From Zarea fungicola (lineage: Eukaryota; Ascomycota; Sordariomycetes; Hypocreales; Cordycipitaceae), in contig FWCC01000337.1 in NCBI GenBank assembly GCA_900169235.1, forward strand, positions 1-17,709: DNA of 17,709 bases. The letters run 5' to 3'. Under the pieces are notes generated by a model that was not told the origin of the DNA, searched no databases, and saw only the letters and a program-made list of their open reading frames with translations. Positions 1 through 8,807 of this stretch are shown here, in pieces. Every line of letters starts with the position of its first letter. Positions within the stretch are counted from its first letter, which is position 1. Made by a program: the position numbers and the translations under genes.

Positions 1-1491
1 GGCTGCTGTATGTTTTTTTTTTTGCCCTTGCAGCAGTATCGCCGTTGGCTCTTTTGGACGACGCACCACTTCAAAATGCGAGGCCCGTTGATCAAGATAT
101 CCGCGTGTGACTGATCTAGTTGACAATCATAATATTCGGGCATCCCAGCTTCATCTAGGGGAGTTTTCTTTTTTTGTATTGTAAAATTCAACGATTAATC
201 TAATATCTGGGACCCATACCCCCTGGTCGCTCAGGTCCTGAGGCACATACGTTGGAGCGTAACGCATGGATTTATGTTTTTACCCAGTCCAGAACACTGC
301 GAGGGCCTTGTTCAAATAATAATGGATCGTATTATGTGCATTGTCATTTGTCAGTAGAATTGTTGAGCAACACGGTTCCCACTAGACCCTGCTTTTGTCG
401 TGCTCGTCTCATCTCAAAAGGCAAGACCCAATATGGAGCAACACAAGGATCGCAGATTGGCATCTCCTTTAATGCAGAGGAGTGGAAATTTCAAAGTTCG
501 AAAGCGTCAGAAGTCTTTAAATAAACTATTCAGTTTTAAATAGCCAACCCCGCTGTCTGCCATGCCCGCACATTGCCGGCATGCACATGCTAATGGCTGT
601 GTAGGGTAGCCATGACCTGCAGGACTACCCAGTCGACCAGTATGCGACGACTGCATGCGAGCTTATATGGCGTCCGTTTATCTGCATGCCGAGCTGCTGC
701 AGATGGATGGAGAATTGGCCCAATTCAGAATTAATCCGTCACATCGGTCATGCCGAGGTGGCTACAAGGCTCGTGTGAGAGCTCTGTAGCTCCCCCGCTT
801 TCAGCAGTTGGATGGGCCGAGCCAAGGTCAGCTGCAGCGGCTTCAGGTAGTCCCGAGCACTAACAGCGCCAAGCTGCAGGCATTTCAGCGCGTTCAGGAG
901 ACGAAGTGCCCATTCCTGTGCATACAGAAAGAAGGGCATTACACAGAGTCAAGTAGTCAAGTAGTCAAGTAATAAAGATACACTGTGCCGATTTTTGGTT
1001 GATTATTACATGCCGTTTTTCTTTTGGCAAGTGTTCAAAAATGGAGCAGGCTGAAATCCTTAACAGAAACAGTGGCACAGTAGTCCAACTTTTGCTAACG
1101 AGTTGTAGTGGTGTGGTACAGCAGCCACAGGCAGCAGCCACAGCAGTCGACCCCTGCAGCTGTCAGCCAAAAACGGAAAACATGGGCATGGAAGAAAATT
1201 CTTGTTTGCGATCGCCCCATAGTGACTCTTTTTAATTAGTTACCAGTGACCAAGCTTTCCGTTACTCTTCCTTCACCCTTCCCTCCATTTTCCATCCTCC
1301 TTATTTTTTTCTTCTTTTGCTTTGGTTGGGACATGACTCAATTCGCTCGCCTCTCTGTCTAAACTACATTCGGTACAGCCTGTGCTTCCTTAGGCTGCTT
1401 GCTTGCTCTGGATAGCTTGGAAGCTGTCTCACGGTCACAGCTCGGAGTTCGTCGCTTCACGATCCGGTTCTGCACGGCCGATCCGAACGTC
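1..1491. other. No convincing gene; left flank and 5' region of the PQ-loop gene
   Basis: Short open frames occur on both strands, but none has a recognisable domain. Those at the far left start at non-ATG codons. The only slightly suggestive one is a 63-codon minus-strand frame at 748-939. It opens with ATG and carries an acceptor-like tract ending in TATGCACAG near its start, so it could be a last exon, but nothing confirms it. The stretch also contains three tandem GTCAAGTA copies at 948-971 and a 15-bp palindrome at 712-726. Pyrimidine-rich DNA at about 1255-1330 fits a fungal core promoter or 5' UTR for the gene starting at 1492. Confidence 0.5.
948..971. repeat. Tandem octamer GTCAAGTA, three copies
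   Basis: Three perfect head-to-tail copies of the 8-bp unit GTCAAGTA lie in non-coding DNA. It is a minor microsatellite with no evident role. Confidence 0.85.
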
Positions 1492-2815
1492 ATGGCGCCG
1501 CCCGCCGCAACATTCCACCTCGACGTCGAGGCCATCTCTGGCATCTGCGGGTAAGAAGTAGCGGCCGAAGAAAAACAATAATTTTAATCTCTTTACTGAC
1601 ATTTCTTTTACAGTTCCATATCCATTGCCTGCTGGGGTAAGCAAACGCCGACCGGAACCCACCACTCACAATGGTACTCACATACTGACAACACACTTGC
1701 GCAATAGTCGTCGTCTTTTCTCCCCAGATCCTGCAAAACTTTCAGCGCGGCAATGCAGATGCCCTGTCCATCCAATTCATCATTGTCTGGCTCCTCGGCG
1801 ATGTATTCAACATCATTGGCGCCGTCATGCAGGGCGTCTTGCCCACCATGGTATGCATTTGCCTGCATCGGAGCTACGCGCATGCTCAATACTAATTCCT
1901 GCCTGACAGATTATCCTCGCCATCTACTACACACTAGCCGACATTGTGCTCCTCTTGCAGTGCTTCTACTACCGCGGCTTCACCTGGCGTGACCCGGTCC
2001 CCACGCCCAAGCCTGATGACCGCACCAACGGACAGCAGCCACCCAACGAGCGAACGGCCCTTCTCGATGCATCGTCGTCGTCGCCGGTGCAGCATGAGCG
2101 CCGCGGCTCCGACTGGACGGGCCTCTCGCCGGCCGTGCCACACATGGCCGAGCCGTCGCAGGAGCCGCAGCCCGCACCCACAGTCTTCCAGACCATTTTC
2201 CGAAACGCCGTGATTGTCTTCATGGTCTGCGCGGCCGGTGTGCTAGGCTGGTTCCTGGGCGAGCGCGCAAAGACACCCCGCGACGACACCCTGCCGGCAC
2301 CACCAAGGGATAGCAACGACGGTCTCGAATTCAACACGATTGGCCAGGTGTTTGGGTACCTGTGCGCCATGGCGTACATTGCGTCGCGGATGCCGCAGCT
2401 GATTCTCAACTACCGCCGCAAGACGACGGACGGCCTGAGCATGCTCTTTTTTCTCTTTGCGTGCCTGGGCAACATTACCTACGTGCTGTCGATTTTTGCG
2501 TTTGAGCCAAAGTGCAGCAGCCACGAAAAGGGCTGCAAAAAGGGCGAGGCGGGCCGCATCTACGGCCGGTACATGCTCGTGAACCTGAGCTGGCTGGCGG
2601 GCGCGCTGGTGACGCTGTTTATGGACTTTGGCGTGTTTGGGCAGTATTTTCTGTACAAGAAGAATGATGACTCGCAGTACACTACGGAAGACGAGGAAGA
2701 GCAGCAGCGTGGGCTGGAAGGGGAGGGCAGCCGCGCGAATGGCAATGGACATCGACAGACTGATTCCTGGGACCAGAGGCCTCTGCTGGACCGCAGTGAC
2801 TCGAACCCGCGATGA
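1492..2815 (+). CDS. Vacuolar PQ-loop repeat amino-acid transporter (Ypq1/Stm1/PQLC2 family)
   Basis: The spliced model has four exons: 1492-1550, 1614-1636, 1708-1850 and 1910-2815, giving 376 aa. The introns are 63, 71 and 59 nt, with GTAAGA, GTAAGC and GTATGC donors, and CTGAC branch-like sites are visible before the first two acceptors. The N-terminus reads MAPPAATFHLDVEAISGICG, and the first PQ-loop has S32-P33-Q34 followed by the usual NFQRGNADALS turn. The second PQ-loop has P237-Q238 in a RMPQLILNYRRKTTDGLS context. These two loops, with about seven hydrophobic segments, define the family. By homology, yeast Ypq proteins and human PQLC2 export cationic amino acids from the vacuole or lysosome, and S. 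pombe Stm1 is a related protein. A long hydrophilic loop (about residues 100-175) and an acidic C-terminal tail carry acidic dileucine motifs that could direct vacuolar sorting. The start was chosen because the small exons restore the conserved first PQ repeat. Which yeast paralogue it matches cannot be decided here, so no symbol is given. Confidence 0.93.
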
Positions 2816-3064
2816 TGGAGGTCAATGTGGCCATTTTACTTTTTTTCTTCTTTTTTTTGTTTTCTTTTTCGTATGTCTTTCATTTGTTCAAGCACAACAG
2901 AATGTCAGTGGCGATTTGAGATTTGGGATAAATCATGACAGAAAAAAACAGACAGATTGGATTTCCAGGAAGGACAAGGATTGTTTACGGCGTTGGGGAT
3001 ATTAAAATAAAAGTCGGACGCATATCTTTAGAGTATGTAGATTACTCCTTGCATTAATTAAAGT

Positions 3065-3127
3065 TGAATAACTAACTGAATAACTGAATAACTGAATAAC
3101 TAAATAACTAATAACTAAATAACTAAA
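3065..3127. repeat. Degenerate octamer microsatellite (GAATAACT / AAATAACT)
   Basis: Seven or so imperfect copies of an 8-bp unit (GAATAACT, drifting to AAATAACT with one shorter copy) run head to tail in AT-rich intergenic DNA. It has no coding potential and is probably a length-variable microsatellite. Confidence 0.85.
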
Positions 3128-3338
3128 TGGGCCTGAATAATTCATCCAGAATAGCATGCACAATTATACATAACTATTTAATAACATCTTACCAGTGTCC
3201 CATATTAATCGCGTGTTGCAATCTCTTGGATGGATTCATGAAAATTCTCTTCACCCAGTTGCCAGACAACCAAGTCGAGTCGGTTGGCGGCAGACTAAAA
3301 CAGACTAGCGTATTCGGCCCCACCGCCAGCAAAGAGGC

Positions 3339-3346
3339 TATAAAAG
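3339..3346 (+). promoter_or_regulatory. TATA-box-like element without an assigned gene
   Basis: TATAAAAG is followed about 20-60 bases later by a CT-rich tract typical of fungal transcription starts. No convincing coding region follows it on the plus strand before tim23 at 4264, so what it serves, if anything, is unknown. Confidence 0.3.
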
Positions 3347-3773
3347 TCCTGCGACGCCCGCCATCTTTCAATTCTTCTTTTTCCTTTTCTCTCCATCATC
3401 AGTTAGGGTTATTTCTACATCGTCATATGTTTAAATAATTATCAACGGAGGCTCCGCTACAATGCGGCTTGACTGAGGGCTATCCCATGATTCTCTGTGG
3501 ATTTTCTTCCGTTCCCGGCCACCCAGATTAATAGTGATGCGCCTTCCCCATCAGCCATTTGCCGTCACCTTTCTACCGAGGGCATTTGACTGTGGGCGGA
3601 TCACGACATACGACGAATATCAAGAGTTTATATGTACGACATAAGCAGAGTTTGGATTGAGAGTTGGGAGTTGAAATTTTTGGAGGGGAAACCCTTGGTC
3701 CAGCTCAGTTGAGGCCATCGTAAAATTTTGCATCCAGAGTTTTCGACCCGCACAGAGATGCATCAACGTAGAA

Positions 3774-3787
3774 CGGATTTAAATCCG
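3774..3787. other. 14-bp perfect palindrome
   Basis: CGGATTTAAATCCG is self-complementary. Its CGG...CCG ends resemble the layout of binding sites for dimeric Zn2Cys6 regulators, but this is only a resemblance; no regulator is implied. Confidence 0.35.
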
Positions 3788-3938
3788 AACCCCCAGAATA
3801 CACATGTCGACGTAAAGTATTCAAAGCCTCTCCATTGCCATGTTTGGACGCCTTCATTTGAATTACGCGACATCCTGTAATACATACAGTCTGCCTTTTC
3901 ATGGAAATTTCAATGCCGCTGTCGCTGCTTTTTTCCGT

Positions 3939-4054
3939 CACGTGCACCTGCAACTGTAGTCATCCAGTCTACTTGTACTTTGTACCCAAGTACAGTACTC
4001 TGTAGTGTACCCCTGGCCACCAAACCAATGACCAGACCAGCGTACAGGGGCGGG
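3939..4054 (+). promoter_or_regulatory. Putative tim23 promoter elements: CACGTG, GTAC cluster, CCAAT, GC box
   Basis: Upstream of tim23 there is an E-box CACGTG at 3939-3944, five GTAC-containing words between about 3974 and 4014, CCAAT at 4025-4029 and GGGGCGGG at 4047-4054. The CCAAT lies about 235 bp before the start codon. In ascomycetes the CCAAT-binding HAP/CBC complex often controls mitochondrial genes, so this fits the neighbour, but these short motifs also arise by chance. Confidence 0.4.
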
Positions 4055-4263
4055 CCTAGTCGGAGTCGGAACGCTTCCAAAATTTTCTACTGTAACCTCT
4101 TTCCCAGTCATCCGTTCATCGCCAAATCGCATTCTCCCATCGCGACGATAAACACGGCACCCCCCTTTCCTTTCTTCTGTCGTGTGTATTTTATCTCTTT
4201 ACGACCCATTTTGTAATTTTTATATCTACCTTTTCTTCTCTTAATATCGCGCCACCCATAATC

Positions 4264-5038
4264 ATGTCTTCCATCTGGAGCGCCTTTTCGTCGGGCAACA
4301 AGCCCCAGCAGCAAAAGCAGACCACCACGGCCGAGCCCACGACGACATACACATCCGCGCCCGCAGTCTACGACCCGACTGACGGCCAGGGCGTCGAGTC
4401 CTTCCTCCAGAGCTCCTACGCCGACCCCTCACAGCTGCACCCGCTCGCCGGCCTCAACAAGGACACCCTCGAGTACCTCTCCCTCGAGGACTCGGCCCTC
4501 AACGATCTCCCCGGCGGCCAGTCCGTGATTCCCTCGCGCGGCTTCACCGACGACCTCTGCTACGGCACGGGTTCCACGTATGTCTCCGGCCTGGCCATTG
4601 GTGGCGCCTGGGGTCTGCAGGAGGGTCTGCGCAAGTCGGTCGGCCAGCCGCCCAAGCTGCGGCTCAACGCGACCCTCAACGCCATTACTCGCCGCGGCCC
4701 ATTTCTGGGCAACTCGGCCGGCGTGGTGGCCATTGTGTACAACCTGATCAACTCGCTCATTGGCTATGGGCGCGGGCAGCACGACGCGGCCAACTCCATT
4801 GCGGCGGGTGTGCTGAGCGGCATGGTCTTTAAGAGCACGCGCGGGCTCCGCCCGATGATGATTTCGGGTGGTATTGTCGGTTCCGTTGCTGCTGTCTGGG
4901 CTGTACGTTGATCCCCTTTTATCGCTGTATTGGTCTCATTGATCACATTGCTAATCAAATACCTAGGTTACTCAACGAACCCTCCTTGCCCCTGAGCAGC
5001 CTGCTCCCTCGGCCTCTGTCGAACTCGAGACTCTGTAA
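4264..5038 (+). CDS. tim23: Mitochondrial inner-membrane import translocase subunit Tim23
   Basis: Two exons (4264-4902 and 4967-5038), joined across a 64-nt intron with a GTACGT donor, GCTAATC branch-like site and CTAG acceptor, give 236 aa. Tim23 forms the presequence-conducting channel of the TIM23 complex in the inner mitochondrial membrane. Residues 1 to about 95 are a hydrophilic, Gln/Thr-rich intermembrane-space region. The conserved SRGFTDDLCYGTGSTY block at residues 91-106 leads into four hydrophobic segments (about 100-118, 146-165, 176-191 and 196-213). The PRAT signature of the Tim17/22/23 family fits at every position: A156-x2-Y159-x10-R170-x3-D174-x6-A181-G182-x3-G186. Basic residues in the loops follow the family's positive-inside pattern. 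The second exon supplies the tail VTQRTLLAPEQ and a stop; without splicing the frame would end two codons into the intron. Length is as expected for the family. It is a single-copy housekeeping gene unrelated to its neighbours. Confidence 0.96.
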
Positions 5039-5682
5039 AAAACAGACGCACGATTATTTTACGACAAATGGCAAACGGCAAAAAACACAAAAACCAAAGC
5101 TTAGACGACCTGACATCGGCTCCAAGCAAACTCATTATATTATCGCAAGAGGCATAGGCGGCCACTTTTGTATACCACGTTGCGCAATAGAAAGGGGACA
5201 CAGGGACAAAAAGGACAAAACGAAGCAAAGTGGATGGCAAAGGAAACTCCCGTCACCGTGGATGATATAAAACTCTCCTCCCCATTGGGCTTTTATTTTT
5301 ATTTTTCTCTTTTTTTGAGGAAAAGACATGTACATTACAAAAATCTGGCAAACGGGTCAGCGAGCATTAGAGCAATATTCGGCTACGGCGTTGGTCGTCG
5401 AATACGAATACCATGTAACAATTTTGGGCAAATATGATTCAATGGGTGATATCATGAGAAAGAAGTGACTATTTGTCCTGCAAACGGCGGTGTTTATATT
5501 TGGGCGGCAACTGATGGGTGAATGAAGAACTGAAATAGCGACAGATGCCCTCACTTTCCCGTCCTGTCACACGATACCCACCACATTCAACAACTGCCCA
5601 ATTTACCCTTTTCTCTCTCTCTTTTTTTTTTNNTTTTTTTTTTTTTTTTTTCAAAATTTGTTTGGACACTGGCTGCTTCAGG
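5039..5682. other. Spacer after tim23, with a gap-like ambiguity in a T tract
   Basis: This is AT-rich non-coding DNA holding the 3' UTR of tim23. A 30-base T tract at 5622-5651 contains two unresolved bases (N) at 5632-5633, so its length is uncertain. Open frames crossing the tract on either strand translate to Phe or Lys runs and are not credible genes. Confidence 0.7.
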
Positions 5683-5793
5683 ATGTGTAAATGCTTCCCG
5701 TGGACGTGGACGGAATACGAAGATCCTCTTGATAAGATGCCCGAACAGTCTGTCTGGGTGAATGATGGAACATCCTGGCAACTACAACCACTT
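5683..5793 (+). CDS. Possible short first exon or upstream ORF
   Basis: ATG at 5683 opens 37 codons starting MCKCFPWTWTEYEDPLDKMP and ending ...GTSWQLQPL, followed at once by a strong donor GTAAGC at 5794. Base composition and amino-acid use look coding. An acceptor-like CCCACTAG ends at 5871. Joining to it extends the frame by about 49 codons to a TGA near 6020, which would make a small protein of about 86 aa. Alternatively this is a uORF in a spliced 5' leader of the gene starting at 6253, or a coding exon whose true acceptor I cannot place. No family is recognised. The Trp-rich composition is unusual. Confidence 0.35.
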
Positions 5794-5871
5794 GTAAGCA
5801 TTTTTATTTTATTTTATTTTCATTTTCATCTTTCATCTTATTTCAATTGCCCTATTGTCTTATCCCACTAG

Positions 5872-6252
5872 CACACTGTTTGCTCTATTGCGCCTCGGGT
5901 ATTGATCATGGCACATTGGAGAACGCTTTTACTGCCAACTCTGATCCTGCTGGCCAGCCGGCAGCAGTGCAGCAGCATTTCTCAAATCTCGGCTGCGTTT
6001 GCATTTCATTTTACCAAGTGAGACTGCAGACTTTTCCTTTCAGTCCCTCACCTTGCTCTTGCATGTGCAGTTGCCTGAATGCCTGCTCTCAGTATTTCTA
6101 CTGCTCCCGACGCCTGCAATCTCTTTCTCTTCTCTCGTGCCACACCTCCGTTGCATTTTGCTTCTCTACTCCTCCACCGCGACCCATCATCGGCAGCCGG
6201 CTTGAGATCCATCCTCGAGGTTTAGGGCGTTCCTTTGCCCTCCGCAAATTTC
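5872..6252. other. Probable 5' leader of the gene at 6253
   Basis: Between the acceptor-like site at 5871 and the ATG at 6253 the DNA becomes strongly CT-rich, as in many long fungal 5' leaders. One frame running through about 5880-6020 reads like protein (DPAGQPAAVQQHFSNLGC), but its phase does not match the donor at 5794. It is described here rather than called as an exon. Confidence 0.45.
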
Positions 6253-8054
6253 ATGATGCCGGAGATGGAGCAAGTGCCTACCACGCCGCGGCGCAAAGAG
6301 AGCTATCCGCCTAGCCAGACGCCCAGGCAAGTGCATTTCGATGGCAGAAATGGTACTACCACGGGTGGAAAAGAGAAGCTGTCGTCTCAATCCGCTGCCG
6401 AGTTTGCTGCTGCATCTGCTTCTGCTCGCGGAGCTGCAAATGGTGGAATGCCTGCTACTAGCCCTGCTCCGGGCAACAACAAAGCACCGCAGTCGGCATC
6501 TTCAGCATCGGAAAAACCAGGACAAGGACAAGAAGCACCCCCCGTCGACAACCAGCCAGCAAGCTTCCCCCAAGTCGGTGCTCCTCCAAGCTCTGGTCAA
6601 TACGGCCCTGGACAGTGGTACACAACGGCCGATCCTCGATACAGCTTGAGTCATTGCTGGCAGCAGCAGCAGCAGCAGTTCCAACTGCCAACATTAAACT
6701 CTTTCTGGCAACCAGGTGCACAACAACAGCAGCAGCCAGCGGCAGCGGCAGCGGCAGCCACAGCAATGGCGGGTGCCCCTCTGTTTGCAAACGGGCTGTC
6801 CTCAGTTGGCCCTCACCTTTTCCCAGCGGCCATTCCGCCTCACTATGCTGCCTTTAACAACATTTGCCTTCCGGTATTTCCATCCCATGTTGCCCCTCGT
6901 TCTTCTCATCGTCTCCACCATCGCCAACATCCTCACCCTCACCCTTCTTTTCCCTCTCTTTCTGCTAGACCTTTATTGTCAATATACTCCCAACACGTGC
7001 ATCGACCCGGCATTCCCTCTTGGACACATCTGGCTGCTATCGCAGTCGCTGTTGCAATCGCTGCAGAAGCTTCTGGTGTCAATTACAGTGTTTCAACTGG
7101 CGCTGCTCCAATTCTTCGCTGTAACGGGGACATGGCCAACTACCAGAACGCGGGCCTGCCCAACACTGGCGTCAACTTTCAGCCGCCCGTGCCTGACACC
7201 ACGTTTGGTCCGATCCCGCATGTCTACGTACCTCGCTTCGACGGGGCGACGACAGCGGTGGCGCCCTCGTCGGCAGCGACGGCGGCAGCGGCGTATGCTG
7301 TAGCACCTGGTGCCGTTCAAGTCGGTTCTCCTCCCTGTTTGCACTTCGTTGTTCACGCTCCTCCAGCCGCCGCAGATCCTTGCCCTCCCTCGTTTACTGT
7401 CCTCATGCCAAAGACGTATTATGTTGACGGTTACCAATTTTATGCAAGCTAAACATCATTTACTCGCACAAATTTCGTCTTCATACGCCCAGAATGCTAA
7501 CCACCGTTTCCTTCTTTTAGCAACCCACGTTCAACAGTCTCCCCGTTGGCCAGCCTGGCTATGTCGTTACCCAGCAGCCCGCCATGATCCCCCAGCCCAT
7601 GCTACCCGGCCAGCAGCCCGTCTACCTCACCAGTGCCGTCGGCGGCCAGGGCTCGAACCTCCCGCCCGGCGCGTTCCAGACAATGCCGGTGCAGCAGGTC
7701 ATGGCCGTGCCGCAGGTCATGGCAGGCGGTGCGGGCGGACCGCCCGTGTTCAACGGTGGCTTGCCCGTCATTGCAGGTAATCACCCGCAGCCCCAACACC
7801 CGCCCGACGTGTCTGGTCTGGGGCGCACTCAGGGCGAGGAGACTGTCCGGCAGGTGCAGTTTGCACACGCCAACAAGCTCTTTGAGCCCCAGGAGTTCAA
7901 GCCCGCAGACGATGACCCCTCGCGCTTTTACTATGTTCGTGAAGTTGACGGGAACTGGACCCAGCGCAACAGGTTTACTATTGACCACATGGGTGACTGC
8001 CGCTGGTACGTCACCGACGAAGGCTGGTTCTACGCCGTTCGGCTTCCGGATTGA
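6253..8054 (+). CDS. Fungal low-complexity protein of unknown function
   Basis: The tandem ATGs at 6253/6256 start MMPEMEQVPTTPRRKESYPP; upstream in-frame codons lack another ATG. One frame is open from there to 7452, and the clear last exon runs from 7521 (after TTCTTTTAG, with GCTAAC at 7496-7501) to TGA at 8054. The simplest model joins 6253-7320 to 7521-8054 in phase 0, giving 533 aa, but the donor at 7321 (GTCGGT) is weak. Alternatives are GTAGCA at 7300, or GTATGC at 7293 with an acceptor at 7537. A further intron within 6874-7146 is likely (see findings). The N-terminal half is rich in Ala, Ser, Gly and Gln, with poly-Gln near 6661-6678 and 6721-6736. The middle is Pro/Gly/Val-rich, with repeated PVQQVMAVPQVMAG-type text. 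The last 65 residues are compact and look conserved: aromatic-rich, with FYYVREVDGNWTQRNRF and DEGWFYAVRLPD. I do not recognise a named domain, signal peptide or membrane segment. The tail may be the functional fold and the rest disordered. Confidence 0.75.
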
Positions 8055-8114
8055 GTGAGTTGCCCTAAAGCACCAGGTGCTCCAATTGTTGCTGACGATG
8101 CATTTCTGTCTTAG
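8055..8114 (+). other. Predicted 3'-UTR intron directly after the stop codon
   Basis: The stop TGA at 8052-8054 is followed without a gap by a consensus donor GTGAGT. A branch-like TGCTGACG lies downstream, and an acceptor TCTGTCTTAG ends at 8114. Length (60 nt) and signals match the coding introns in this window. Confidence 0.6.
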
Positions 8115-8807
8115 CTATCTACCTCGATTCAAAAATGGAAAACGTTCCTGTTTAGAAGTGGAAGAATCCGGACAAAATTGGTGTAGAATCCTGTTGAGAG
8201 TCGGGCAAAGAAACGTACTAAAAGCGGGTGTCTCCATGGCGCAATTGAAGGAAAGTCGGTGGCCAACTTGATTGACTGGAATGGCGCTAAAGAAGAAGAG
8301 AAACTGGTATGAAACGATTGGAGGCCGTCAGTTTATTTTACAAAAAGCCCAAGTAGGATGAAAGGGAGCCGGTATAGCTTTAATACACAAACTTGCATCG
8401 TGGACTCATCAATCCAAGTGGCATGTGGGTAAGAGCAAGACTGCAACCTCAAGTGACAATCCCATAAATCCTGTTCCCAAGTCGACATGTTGATAATTCA
8501 AAATGATTCTACGCAGCTACATTTGTGCGTTGGCAAAATTGCACTCATGCTGGTGTCGCGTACACTTGGCAATTTGAGTTGAGGTTGACTCTGCTCTGCC
8601 AGCTGGCAGACCAAAACTCACTCTGCCCTTCAGCGAGCAAACGCCAGCTGCACACAATCTCGCCTCTGTGCCACATTAATAGCATCAGAAACATTCCCAG
8701 CTTTCAGATTTCAATATCGAATCAAGTCTTCTCCTTCCCTCTCCGATTGAGAGCAGGTTTCAAGTCCTCGGTGATGCATCTGGCATCAACCTCCCACCAC
8801 TAGAACA
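8115..8807. other. Spacer: 3' UTR of the upstream gene and promoter of the next
   Basis: No recognisable coding region. Two frames of 60-90 codons lack domain character and codon bias. A 16-bp perfect palindrome at 8595-8610 (TCTGCCAGCTGGCAGA) lies about 200 bp before the next start codon and could be a dimer-binding site. CT-rich DNA near 8725-8750 suggests the transcription start zone. Confidence 0.55.
8595..8610. promoter_or_regulatory. 16-bp perfect palindrome, possible dimeric regulator site
   Basis: TCTGCCAGCTGGCAGA is fully self-complementary and contains CAGCTG, an E-box-type core. A related half, GCCAGCTGC, lies at about 8642-8650. Position relative to the ATG at 8808 is compatible with an upstream control element; function is inferred only. 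Confidence 0.3.

Larger units (their letters stand above)
2816..4263. other. Spacer between the PQ-loop gene and tim23
   Basis: The left part is the T-rich 3' UTR of the transporter, with an AATAAA at 3006-3011 on the plus strand as a possible cleavage signal. An octamer-like repeat, an isolated TATA box, a 14-bp palindrome and the tim23 promoter follow, listed separately. A 103-codon ATG frame at 3127-3438 has no recognisable domain and sits in AT-rich DNA, so I do not call it a gene. Confidence 0.6.

Noticed and set aside
252..524. 90-codon plus-strand frame at the far left
   Set aside because: Starts at TTG rather than ATG, has no domain, and its composition matches the surrounding AT-rich spacer.
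748..939. 63-codon minus-strand frame with an acceptor-like TATGCACAG near its start
   Set aside because: Could be a last exon, but no upstream exon, family or conservation clue supports it.
3127..3438. 103-codon ATG frame between the PQ-loop gene and tim23
   Set aside because: Overlaps the end of a microsatellite and the TATA-like element; no domain or codon bias.
3705..3953. 82-codon minus-strand frame upstream of tim23
   Set aside because: No recognisable motif and lies within a probable promoter region.
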